In this document: positions 6,254 through 13,054 of the stretch, in pieces
Numbering within the stretch: position 1 is the first letter of the stretch
Layout of the letters: every line of letters begins with the position of its first letter
Assembly (NCBI GenBank): GCA_040753075.1
Contig: JBFMHA010000083.1
Coordinates: 1 to 14,250 of the forward strand
DNA length: 14,250 nt
Reading direction: 5' to 3'
Source: UBA6814 sp040753075
GTDB taxonomy: Bacteria; Desulfobacterota; Desulfovibrionia; Desulfovibrionales; Desulfovibrionaceae
Notes under the pieces: model-generated
Databases searched by the model: none
What the model was told of the DNA's origin: nothing
What the model saw: only the letters and a program-made list of their open reading frames with translations
Position numbers and translations under genes: made by a program

Positions 6254-8257
6254 ATGCCCAGCCGAACCCAACTTGCCAACGCCGTCCGCGCCCTGTCCAT
6301 GGACGCCATCCAGCGGGCCAACTCCGGCCACCCCGGGGCCCCCCTGGGCATGGCCGACCTGGCCGAGGTGCTCTGGAACGACTTCCTGCGCCACAACCCG
6401 GCCAATCCGTCCTGGCCGGACCGGGACCGCTTCGTGTTCTCCAACGGGCACGGCTCCATGCTCCTCTACAGCCTGCTCCACCTCTCCGGGTACGACCTGT
6501 CCATCGAGGACCTCATGAACTTCCGGCAGCTCGGCTCCCGCACCCCGGGACACCCCGAGTACGGGGTCACCCCCGGGGTGGAGAGCACCTCCGGCCCCCT
6601 GGGCCAGGGCCTGGCCGGCGCCGTGGGGCTCGCCCTGGCGGAGAAGGTCCTGGCCGCGCAGTTCAACCGGCCGGGGCACACCCTCGTGGACCACCGCACC
6701 TTCGTGTTCCTGGGCGACGGCTGCATGATGGAGGGCATCTCCCACGAGGCCTGCTCCCTGGCCGGAACCCTGGGCCTGGGCAAGCTGGTGGCCCTGTACG
6801 ACGACAACGGCATCTCCATCGACGGCTGCGTGGACGGCTGGTTCCGGGACTACACCCCGGGCCGCTTCACGGCCTACGGCTGGCACGTGATCCCGGACGT
6901 GGACGGGCACGACCCCGAGGCGGTGCGCGCGGCCATCGCCGCGGCCCTGGCCGAGCCCGACCGCCCCAGCCTCATCTGCTGCAAGACGGTCATCGGCAAG
7001 GGCGCTCCCAACGCCTGCGGCAGCGCCAAGTGCCACGGCGCGCCCCTGGGCGAGGCCGAGATCGCCTGCGCCCGGGAGCACCTGGACTGGCCCCACCCGC
7101 CCTTCGAGATACCCCGCACCATCCGCGCCGCCTGGGACGCCCGGACCCGGGGCGCAGCGGCCGAGGCCCGGTGGCGCAAGAAGTTCGAGGCCTACGCCGC
7201 AGCCCATCCGGACCTGGCCGCGGAGTTCGCCCGGCGCATGGCCGGGGAGCTGCCGCCGGATTTCTCCGGACGCGCAACCGCGTTCCTGGCCGACTGCGCG
7301 GCCAGGGGCGAATCCCTGGCCACCCGCAAGGCCTCCCAGAAGACCATCGAGGCCCTGGCCCCGCACCTGCCCGAGCTCTTCGGCGGGTCCGCGGACCTGG
7401 CCGGCTCCAACCTCACCCGCTGGTCCGGCTCGCGCACCGTGCCCGGCGACGCCTGGGACGGCAACTACCTGAACTACGGGGTGCGGGAGTTCGCCATGGC
7501 CGCCATGATGAACGGCCTGGCCCTGCACGGCGGCTTCATCCCCTACGGCGGCACCTTCCTGGTCTTCTCGGACTACGCCCGCAGCGCGGTGCGCATGTCC
7601 GCGCTCATGGGCCTGGGCGCCATCCACGTGCTCACCCACGACTCCATCGGGGTGGGCGAAGACGGCCCCACCCACCAGCCCGTGGAACACGTGGAGTCGC
7701 TGCGCCTCATCCCGGAGGTGCACGTGTGGCGGCCCTGCGACGCGGTGGAGACCGCCGCCGCCTGGAAGGCCGCGGTGGAGCGCCGGCGCGGCCCCACCTG
7801 CCTGGTGCTCTCCCGCCAGGCCCTGCCCCACCAGACCCGCTCGCCGCAGCAAACGGCCGAAGCGGCCCGGGGCGGCTACGTGCTGCGCGACTGCGCCGGG
7901 ACCCCCGACGCCATCCTCGTGGCCACGGGCTCCGAGGTGGCCCTGGCCGTGGAGGCGGCCGAGTCCCTGACCCGCGCCGGACGCCGGGTGCGGGTGGTGT
8001 CCATGCCCTGCCGCGACGTGTTCGAGGCCCAGGACGCCGCCTGGCGCGACGCGGTGCTCCCCCCGGGAGTGGAGGCGGTGGTGGTGGTCGAGGCCGGGTC
8101 CACCGCCGGCTGGGGCCGCTACGCCGGACGCCGCGGCCGCATCCTCGGCCTGGACCGCTTCGGCGAGTCCGGCCCGGCCAAGGCCCTCTTCGCCCATTTC
8201 GGCTTCACCGCGGACAACGTGCTCCTGGCGGTGGAGGAATGCCTGCAACCGGCCTGA
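6254..8257 (+). CDS. tkt: Transketolase
   Basis: Full-length transketolase, 667 aa (Escherichia coli TktA is 663). It is thiamine-diphosphate dependent and transfers two-carbon ketol units among sugar phosphates; in the CBB cycle it makes xylulose-5-P from fructose-6-P or sedoheptulose-7-P with glyceraldehyde-3-P. Motifs in order are ANSGHPGAPLGMADLAEVLW near the N terminus, the Mg/ThDP motif GDGCMMEG (154-161), NYGVREFAMAAMMNG with the catalytic Glu, PYGGTFLVFSDYARSAVRM, and HDSIGVGEDGPTHQPVEH (468 onward). A GAGGGAGGA Shine-Dalgarno lies just before the ATG at 6254. It follows the 43-codon gene and precedes fba by 29 nt in one operon. It could equally be called cbbT given the context; the same enzyme also serves the non-oxidative pentose phosphate pathway. 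Confidence 0.97.
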   Translation: MPSRTQLANAVRALSMDAIQRANSGHPGAPLGMADLAEVLWNDFLRHNPANPSWPDRDRFVFSNGHGSMLLYSLLHLSGYDLSIEDLMNFRQLGSRTPGHPEYGVTPGVESTSGPLGQGLAGAVGLALAEKVLAAQFNRPGHTLVDHRTFVFLGDGCMMEGISHEACSLAGTLGLGKLVALYDDNGISIDGCVDGWFRDYTPGRFTAYGWHVIPDVDGHDPEAVRAAIAAALAEPDRPSLICCKTVIGKGAPNACGSAKCHGAPLGEAEIACAREHLDWPHPPFEIPRTIRAAWDARTRGAAAEARWRKKFEAYAAAHPDLAAEFARRMAGELPPDFSGRATAFLADCAARGESLATRKASQKTIEALAPHLPELFGGSADLAGSNLTRWSGSRTVPGDAWDGNYLNYGVREFAMAAMMNGLALHGGFIPYGGTFLVFSDYARSAVRMSALMGLGAIHVLTHDSIGVGEDGPTHQPVEHVESLRLIPEVHVWRPCDAVETAAAWKAAVERRRGPTCLVLSRQALPHQTRSPQQTAEAARGGYVLRDCAGTPDAILVATGSEVALAVEAAESLTRAGRRVRVVSMPCRDVFEAQDAAWRDAVLPPGVEAVVVVEAGSTAGWGRYAGRRGRILGLDRFGESGPAKALFAHFGFTADNVLLAVEECLQPA

Positions 8258-8286
8258 ACCAGAACCTTCCACAGGAGGAAGACCCC

Positions 8287-9336
8287 ATGGCCCTCGCCAC
8301 CCTGCGCCAGCTCCTGGACCACGCGGCCGTCAACGGCTACGCCGTGCCCGCCTTCAACGTGAACACCATGGAACAGGTCCGGGCCATCATGGAGGCGGCC
8401 CACGAGACCGACAGCCCGGTCATCCTCCAGGGATCGGCCGGGGCCCGCAAATACGCCGGGGCCGCCTTCCTGCGCCATCTGGTGGCGGCGGCCCTGGAGG
8501 AATGGCCGCACGTGCCGGTGTGCCTGCACCAGGACCACGGCGCCTCGCCCGCGGCGTGCATGCGCTCCATCCAGAACGGCTTCTCCTCGGTGATGATGGA
8601 CGGCTCCCTGCGCGAGGACGCCCGGACCCCCGCCCCTTACGACTACAACGTGGAGGTCACCCGCCAGGTGGCGGCCATGGCCCACGCCTGCGGGGTCTCG
8701 GTGGAGGGCGAACTGGGCGTGCTGGGGTCCCTGGAGACCCTCGCCGCAGGCAAGGAGGACGGAGTCGGGGCCGAGGGAGCGCTCACCCGGGAGCAGCTGC
8801 TCACCGACCCGGACCAGGCCGCGGACTTCGTGGCCCGGACCGGGGTGGACGCCCTGGCCATCGCCATCGGCACCAGCCACGGGGCCTACAAGTTCACCCG
8901 GCCGCCCGCCGGAGACGTCCTGGCCATCGGCCGCATCCGGGAAATCCACGGGCGCATCCCGGACACCCACCTGGTCATGCACGGCTCCTCCTCGGTGCCC
9001 CAGGACTGGCTGGCCACCATCAACCGGTACGGGGGGGACCTGGGCCAGACGTACGGAGTGCCGGTGAAGGAGATCCAGGAGGGCATCAAGAACGGGGTGC
9101 GCAAGGTGAACATCGACACCGACCTGCGCCTGGCCGCCACCGGCGCGGTGCGCCGCCACCTGGCCGAGAACCCCCGGGACTTCGACCCCCGCTCCTTTCT
9201 CAGGGCCGCCGCCAGGGCCATGAAGGAGGTCTGCCGCGACCGCTTCCTGAGCTTCGGCAGCGCGGGCTGGGGGCACGCCATCGCCCCGGTCCCCCTGGAG
9301 AAGATGGCCGCCCGCTACGCCGGGGCGCGGCAATGA
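8287..9336 (+). CDS. fba: Class II fructose-bisphosphate aldolase
   Basis: 349-aa zinc-dependent aldolase of the CbbA-like class II type. It interconverts fructose-1,6-bisphosphate with dihydroxyacetone phosphate and glyceraldehyde-3-P; many CbbA enzymes also form sedoheptulose-1,7-bisphosphate. Motifs are YAVPAFNVNTMEQ, LHQDHGAS with catalytic D83 and metal ligand H84, VEGELGVLG (E140/E142), GTSHGAYKF with H198, MHGSSSVP with H232, and the phosphate-binding region VRKVNIDTDLR. The AGGAGGAA Shine-Dalgarno at 8273-8280 is excellent. The stop overlaps the start of rpe (ATGA), showing translational coupling. cbbA would be the symbol in CBB nomenclature. Confidence 0.97.
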   Translation: MALATLRQLLDHAAVNGYAVPAFNVNTMEQVRAIMEAAHETDSPVILQGSAGARKYAGAAFLRHLVAAALEEWPHVPVCLHQDHGASPAACMRSIQNGFSSVMMDGSLREDARTPAPYDYNVEVTRQVAAMAHACGVSVEGELGVLGSLETLAAGKEDGVGAEGALTREQLLTDPDQAADFVARTGVDALAIAIGTSHGAYKFTRPPAGDVLAIGRIREIHGRIPDTHLVMHGSSSVPQDWLATINRYGGDLGQTYGVPVKEIQEGIKNGVRKVNIDTDLRLAATGAVRRHLAENPRDFDPRSFLRAAARAMKEVCRDRFLSFGSAGWGHAIAPVPLEKMAARYAGARQ

Positions 9337-10076
9337 CCCCCGCGGCCCGCGCCGCCCGGTGCAAGGTGATCCGGCGGGACAACATCATCCTTGCCCCCTC
9401 GCTGCTCTCCTCGGACTTCACCCGGCTGGGCGAGGAGCTGACCGCCCTGGAGCAGGCCGGTCTCTCCTGGGTGCACTGGGACGTGATGGACGGCGCCTTC
9501 GTGCCCAACATCACCCTGGGGCCGCCCCTCATCGCCGCCTGCCGCAAGCAGAGCCACCTCTTCTTCGACGTGCACCTCATGATCGAGAAGCCCGGCCGCT
9601 ACATCCGGGAGTTCGTGGAGGCCGGGGCCGACCTGGTGTGCATCCACGCCGAGGCCGAGGCCCACCTGCACCGGGCCGTGGCCGAGATCGCCAGGCTGGG
9701 GGCCAAGCCCGCGGTGGCCCTCAACCCCCACACTCCGCTGGAGGCCGTGGACTGGCTCCTGCCCGAGCTGGCCCTGGTCCTGGTCATGAGCGTGAACCCC
9801 GGGTTCGGCGGCCAGTCGTTCCTCCCCTTCTGCCGGGAGAAGGTCCGCTGGCTGCGCACCATGATCGACCAGCGCGGCCTGCCGACCCTGATCCAGGTGG
9901 ATGGCGGGGTCACCCCGGACAACACCCGAGAACTGGTGGACTGCGGGGCCGACGTGCTGGTGTCCGGCTCGGCCTTCTTCGGCAGCCCGCCCTACGCCCA
10001 GCGGCGGGAGACCTTCCTGGCCGCGGCCGGGGCCAGCCGGCGACGTCCGGCGCGCATCCCGCCCTGGACGGCGTGA
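9333..10076 (+). CDS. rpe: Ribulose-phosphate 3-epimerase
   Basis: 247-aa TIM-barrel epimerase that converts xylulose-5-P to ribulose-5-P, the step feeding phosphoribulokinase. Motifs are LAPSLLSSDFTRLGEE, HWDVMDGAFVPNITLGP (H48, catalytic D50), FFDVHLMIEKP with H81, LVMSVNPGFGGQSF, and QVDGGVTPDN with the second catalytic Asp, D190. The ATG overlaps the fba stop in ATGA, so no separate ribosome-binding site is needed. It carries about 15 extra residues at the N terminus before NIILAPSLL and a short Arg/Pro-rich tail after ETFLAAAG. The TGA stop lies in the loop of a perfect 8-bp inverted repeat. Confidence 0.96.
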   Translation: MTPAARAARCKVIRRDNIILAPSLLSSDFTRLGEELTALEQAGLSWVHWDVMDGAFVPNITLGPPLIAACRKQSHLFFDVHLMIEKPGRYIREFVEAGADLVCIHAEAEAHLHRAVAEIARLGAKPAVALNPHTPLEAVDWLLPELALVLVMSVNPGFGGQSFLPFCREKVRWLRTMIDQRGLPTLIQVDGGVTPDNTRELVDCGADVLVSGSAFFGSPPYAQRRETFLAAAGASRRRPARIPPWTA

Positions 10077-10084
10077 CGCCGTCC
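10066..10084 (+). terminator. Hairpin spanning the rpe stop codon
   Basis: GGACGGCG-TGA-CGCCGTCC is a perfect 8-bp stem whose 3-nt loop is the rpe stop codon. There is no T-run directly after it. It could stabilise the 3' end of the tkt-fba-rpe mRNA or be the first part of the terminator cluster that follows. Confidence 0.4.
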
Positions 10085-10095
10085 GCTGGCGGTTT

Positions 10096-10130
10096 GCCGC
10101 CGCCGGCCTCCGGCTGGCGGCGGCGTTTCC
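10096..10130 (+). terminator. Strong GC-rich terminator-like hairpin after rpe
   Basis: GCCGCCGCC (10096-10104) pairs perfectly with GGCGGCGGC (10116-10124). GGCC/GGCT extends the stem by 4 pairs (one G-U), closing on a TCC loop. GTTTCC follows, a weak T-tract. A second hairpin GCGGC-CGG-GCCGC followed by TTTT lies at 10141-10157. Together they probably end the tkt-fba-rpe transcript. Confidence 0.6.
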
Positions 10131-10140
10131 CCGGCGAGCG

Positions 10141-10157
10141 GCGGCCGGGCCGCTTTT
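10141..10157 (+). terminator. Hairpin plus TTTT after rpe
   Basis: GCGGC-CGG-GCCGC followed directly by TTTT is a short but classic intrinsic-terminator shape, 65 bp past the rpe stop. A further small hairpin, CGGCC-TTT-GGCCG, lies at 10178-10190. Confidence 0.5.
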
Positions 10158-10285
10158 CCGCAGCGCTCCGGCCGCCGCGGCCTTTGGCCGAGGAAAACCG
10201 ACCTTTTGAAGAAGTTGTGTGGAGCCGGGCTGGCGCCCCTTGGTAGGAAACCATCAGACCGCCCCCATGGGCACGGAGGAGTCCC

Positions 10286-10453
10286 ATGCACCCCAACGCC
10301 ATGACCCTGGAAGCACGCCGCAGCCTGGAGCTCATCATCAGCCTCATCGCCGGCTACGAGCCGCGCCGGCCGGCGTCCCCGGCCCCGGCCCGGGCCGTCC
10401 CCGGCGCGGCCAAGCGCAACCGGCAGCTCCGCAACGCAACCCGCAGCATCTAG
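10286..10453 (+). CDS. Small uncharacterised protein, 55 aa
   Basis: ATG 10286 to TAG 10451-10453, with a strong Shine-Dalgarno GGAGGA (10275-10280) 5 nt upstream. The first 24 residues (MHPNAMTLEARRSLELIISL onward) could form an amphipathic or hydrophobic helix, followed by a Pro/Ala linker and a basic Arg/Asn-rich tail (KRNRQLRNATRSI). There is no recognised domain and no signal peptidase site. It stands alone between the rpe terminators and a 125-bp palindromic element whose first base is the last base of its stop codon. Ribosome binding and codon bias support a real gene; function is unknown. Confidence 0.55.
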   Translation: MHPNAMTLEARRSLELIISLIAGYEPRRPASPAPARAVPGAAKRNRQLRNATRSI

Positions 10454-10577
10454 CAGGCCGTTGAAAATCCCGCGATGGCTGCGTTGCTGCGAAAACGTCA
10501 AACCCTCACGTATGTCGAATACGCTTCGGCCTTGACGTTTTCTTGCGCCTTGCCCTCGCGGTTCTTGAACGGCCTGC
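10453..10577. repeat. 125-bp imperfect inverted-repeat element
   Basis: The outer arms GCAGGCCGTT (10453-10462) and AACGGCCTGC (10568-10577) are perfectly inverted. Inside, CCGCGA (10470-10475) pairs with TCGCGG (10556-10561), and GAAAACGTCAA (10491-10501) with TTGACGTTTTC (10532-10542), an 11-bp perfect stem. The apex contains CGTAT/ATACG. The whole element folds into one long interrupted hairpin. It is less GC-rich than its surroundings and has no reading frame. The arms resemble palindromic elements I associate with deltaproteobacterial intergenic regions, so a REP- or MITE-type repeat is likely; copy number cannot be judged here. Confidence 0.75.
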
Positions 10578-10623
10578 AGGAAACTTTGCATCCAACCGTG
10601 CTGCTTATCTAAGGGAGACATTC

Positions 10624-11622
10624 ATGGCTATCCGCGTAGGACTCAACGGGTTCGGCCGCATCGGCCGCTTCCTCGCCCGGCTCCTGGCCGGAGACCACGA
10701 ACTGGAGCTGGTGGCGGTCAACGCCCGGGCGGGCAACGCCGAACTGGCCCACCTGCTCAGGTACGACTCGGTGCACGGCCGCTTCGCCGGCCGGGTGGAG
10801 CCCAACGACGCGGGCTTCCTCCTGGACGGCCGCCAGGTGGCCGTAACCCGGAACAAGCCCGGGGAGTGGACCTGGGGCGACCTGGGCGTGGACCTGGTGG
10901 TGGAGAACACCGGCTCGTTCCGGGACCGGGCCAGCTGCGAGCGGATGCTCGAGTGCGGGGCCAAGGCGGTGGTCATCAGCGCCCCGGGCAAGAACCCCGA
11001 CGCCACGGTGGTCATGGGCGTCAACGACCACGTGCTGGCCCCCGGGCAGCGGATATTCTCCAACGCCTCCTGCACCACCAACTGCCTGGCCCCGGCGGCC
11101 AAGGTGCTGCACGAGGCCTTCGGCATCGAGCGCGGGCTCATGACCACCATCCACTCCTACACCATGAGCCAACGCATCCTGGACGGGTCGCACAAGGACC
11201 TGCGCCGGGGCCGGGCCGCGGCGGTGAACATGATCCCCACCAGCACCGGCGCGGCCAAGGCGGTGGCCGAGGTCATCCCGGCGCTCAGGGGTCGGCTGGA
11301 CGGCATGGCGGTGCGCGTGCCCATGCCCGACGGCTCCCTGGTGGACCTGGTGGCCGAACTGTCCCGGGACACCGACGCCGGGGAGGTCAACGCCGTGCTG
11401 CGCGCCGCCGCAAGCAACGGCCTGTCCGGCATCCTGGGCTACACCGACGAGCCGCTGGTCTCCAGCGACTTCATCGGCGCCAGCTGCGGCGGGGTGGTGG
11501 ACGGCCTGTCCACCACGGTCATGCGGGGGCGGCTGGCCAAGGTCATCCTCTGGTACGACAACGAGTCCGGATTCACGCACCAGCTGCGCCGGCTCATGCG
11601 CAAGGTAGCCATGCTCCTGTAG
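10624..11622 (+). CDS. gap: Glyceraldehyde-3-phosphate dehydrogenase, type I
   Basis: 332-aa GAPDH. The N-terminal Rossmann fold starts IRVGLNGFGRIGR; the catalytic motif SNASCTTNCLAP has Cys150, and TTIHSYT supplies His177. RRGRAAAVNMIPTSTGAAKAV and WYDNESGF complete the fold. Cofactor-selecting positions are unusual for an NAD enzyme: the end of beta-2 reads VNAR, with Ala34-Arg35 where NAD-GAPDHs carry Asp, and Gly188-Ser189 replaces the Leu-Pro pair before HKDLRR. Both changes resemble NADP-using chloroplast GapA/B and Bacillus GapB, so use of NADPH to reduce 1,3-bisphosphoglycerate is inferred. AAGGGAG (10611-10617) gives a good ribosome-binding site. It probably has its own promoter after the palindromic element, though none is obvious. 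Confidence 0.96.
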   Translation: MAIRVGLNGFGRIGRFLARLLAGDHELELVAVNARAGNAELAHLLRYDSVHGRFAGRVEPNDAGFLLDGRQVAVTRNKPGEWTWGDLGVDLVVENTGSFRDRASCERMLECGAKAVVISAPGKNPDATVVMGVNDHVLAPGQRIFSNASCTTNCLAPAAKVLHEAFGIERGLMTTIHSYTMSQRILDGSHKDLRRGRAAAVNMIPTSTGAAKAVAEVIPALRGRLDGMAVRVPMPDGSLVDLVAELSRDTDAGEVNAVLRAAASNGLSGILGYTDEPLVSSDFIGASCGGVVDGLSTTVMRGRLAKVILWYDNESGFTHQLRRLMRKVAMLL

Positions 11623-11629
11623 CCCCGCC

Positions 11630-11664
11630 GCGGCCATCCCCCGGGCCTTCCCGGACATGGCCGC
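11630..11664. promoter_or_regulatory. Hairpin between gap and the sigma-54 activator gene
   Basis: GCGGCCAT (11630-11637) and ATGGCCGC (11657-11664) are perfectly inverted, with an inner CCGGG/CCCGG pair. No T-run follows, so it may partly terminate gap transcription, protect its 3' end, or act as a dyad operator for the downstream gene. Only 72 bp separate the two genes. Confidence 0.45.
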
Positions 11665-11694
11665 CGCAGGGACGGGCAGGCCGGGGGAACGGCA

Positions 11695-13053
11695 ATGTGG
11701 AAAGACGATCCCATCAAGGTTCTGATGGCCGGCAACGGGACCGCCTGCGGCCCCTTCCTGGAGACCGTGCGAGCCATGCCCGGGGTGGAGCTGGTCGCCC
11801 TGCTGGACCATGCGGCCCGGCCGGAGAGCCTGGAGCTGTCCCGCTCCCTGGGCGTGCCCCTGGTGGACGACCTGGAGGCCCTGTCCGGCCGGGAGGAGTT
11901 GGACATCATCATCCTGGCCGGCGACGACCCGGAACAGTCCGGGCGGCTGCGCCGCCAGGCCGCGGGCCGGACCCTGGTCCTGGAGCGCGGCGCGGCGCGG
12001 CTGGTGCGCCTGCTGGCCGAGCGCCTGTGCCTCTGCAACGCGGCCGGCCCCGCGGAGCTGGCCCTGCGCCGGGAGGCCGAGGATCCCGCCAGCCTGGACC
12101 GCCGCATCATCGGCAAGTCCCCCCAGGTCCTGGAGGTGCAGGAGCTCATCCGGCGGGTGGCCCCCACCCCCACCACCGTGCTCCTGCTCGGCGAGACCGG
12201 CACGGGCAAGGACCTGGCCGCGCGCAGCATCCACCGGGCCGGCCCCCTGCGCGACGCGCCCTTCATCGCCATCAACTGCACCGCGCTCACCCCCTCGCTC
12301 ATGGAGAGCGAGCTCTTCGGCTACGTGCGCGGCGCATTCACCGGCGCGGAGCGCGACAAGCCGGGCCTGCTGGAGGAGGCCGACGGCGGCACCGTGTTCC
12401 TGGACGAGATCGGGGACATGCAGGCCGAACTCCAGGCCAAGCTGCTGCGGTTCCTGCAGACCGGCGAGCTGCGCCGGGTGGGCTCCACCCAGACCAGGCA
12501 GGTGGCGGTGCGGGTCATCGCCGCCACCAACCGGGACATGGGGGAGGCGGTGGCCGCCGGCCGCTTCCGGCGCGACCTGTATTACCGCTTCAACACCTTC
12601 ACCATCACCCTGCCCCCCCTGCGCCGGCGCCGCATGGACATCCCCTACCTGGCCCTGCACTTCCTGACCAAGGCCGAGGCCAAGCTCAACCGGCGGCTGG
12701 ACGGCATCTCCCAGCCGGCCCTGGCGGCCATGGCCGCCTACGACTGGCCGGGAAACATCCGGGAGCTGGAGAACGTCATCGAGCGGGCGGCCATCCTCTG
12801 CCGCCAGGGCGCCATCGGGCCCGAGGACCTGGCCCTGCCCGGACTGGACACGGCCGGCCCTGCCGGGTCCGAGACCGCACCGGGCGCGGGGGGGGGATTC
12901 GACTCGGCCCGGGAGCGGATCATGGACACCTTCGAGAAGAAGGAGATCCTGCGCTACCTCAAGATGGCCGACGGCAGCGTGACCCGGGCCGCGGAGCTCT
13001 CGGGCATCCCCCGACGCACCCTTTACCGCAAGATCAGGAAACACGGGCTGTGA
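11695..13053 (+). CDS. Sigma-54-dependent activator with Rossmann-like sensor domain
   Basis: 452 aa. Residues about 1-130 are not a receiver, GAF or PAS domain. They read KVLMAGNGTACGPFLETVRAM, then GVELVALLD, ALSGREELDIIILAGD and so on, a beta-alpha-beta pattern with GxGxxxG and an acidic residue (D38) at the end of beta-2, like the NAD-binding fold of Gfo/Idh/MocA-type dehydrogenases. The AAA+ domain (about 140-375) has Walker A GETGTGKD (166-173), the sigma-54-contacting GAFTGA (213-218), Walker B TVFLDEIGD (D237/E238) and FRRDLYYRFN. The Fis-type HTH is at the C terminus (SVTRAAELSGIPRRTLYRKI). It should hydrolyse ATP to open sigma-54 promoters. The sensor may bind a dinucleotide or sugar-phosphate signal (inference). 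It sits downstream of gap and 1 nt before the PHP gene. ATG 11695 has only a weak GGGGGAA site. Confidence 0.93.
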   Translation: MWKDDPIKVLMAGNGTACGPFLETVRAMPGVELVALLDHAARPESLELSRSLGVPLVDDLEALSGREELDIIILAGDDPEQSGRLRRQAAGRTLVLERGAARLVRLLAERLCLCNAAGPAELALRREAEDPASLDRRIIGKSPQVLEVQELIRRVAPTPTTVLLLGETGTGKDLAARSIHRAGPLRDAPFIAINCTALTPSLMESELFGYVRGAFTGAERDKPGLLEEADGGTVFLDEIGDMQAELQAKLLRFLQTGELRRVGSTQTRQVAVRVIAATNRDMGEAVAAGRFRRDLYYRFNTFTITLPPLRRRRMDIPYLALHFLTKAEAKLNRRLDGISQPALAAMAAYDWPGNIRELENVIERAAILCRQGAIGPEDLALPGLDTAGPAGSETAPGAGGGFDSARERIMDTFEKKEILRYLKMADGSVTRAAELSGIPRRTLYRKIRKHGL

Positions 13054-13054
13054 C

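Noticed and set aside
10231..10245. Sigma-54 promoter upstream of the 55-aa ORF (TGGCGCCCCTTGG)
   Set aside because: The spacing between GG and TTG is 2 bp too short and the -12 C is missing.
10575..10590. Sigma-54 promoter upstream of gap
   Set aside because: TTGCA is a perfect -12 element, but the -24 position reads TGCAGGA, lacking the required GG at the right spacing.
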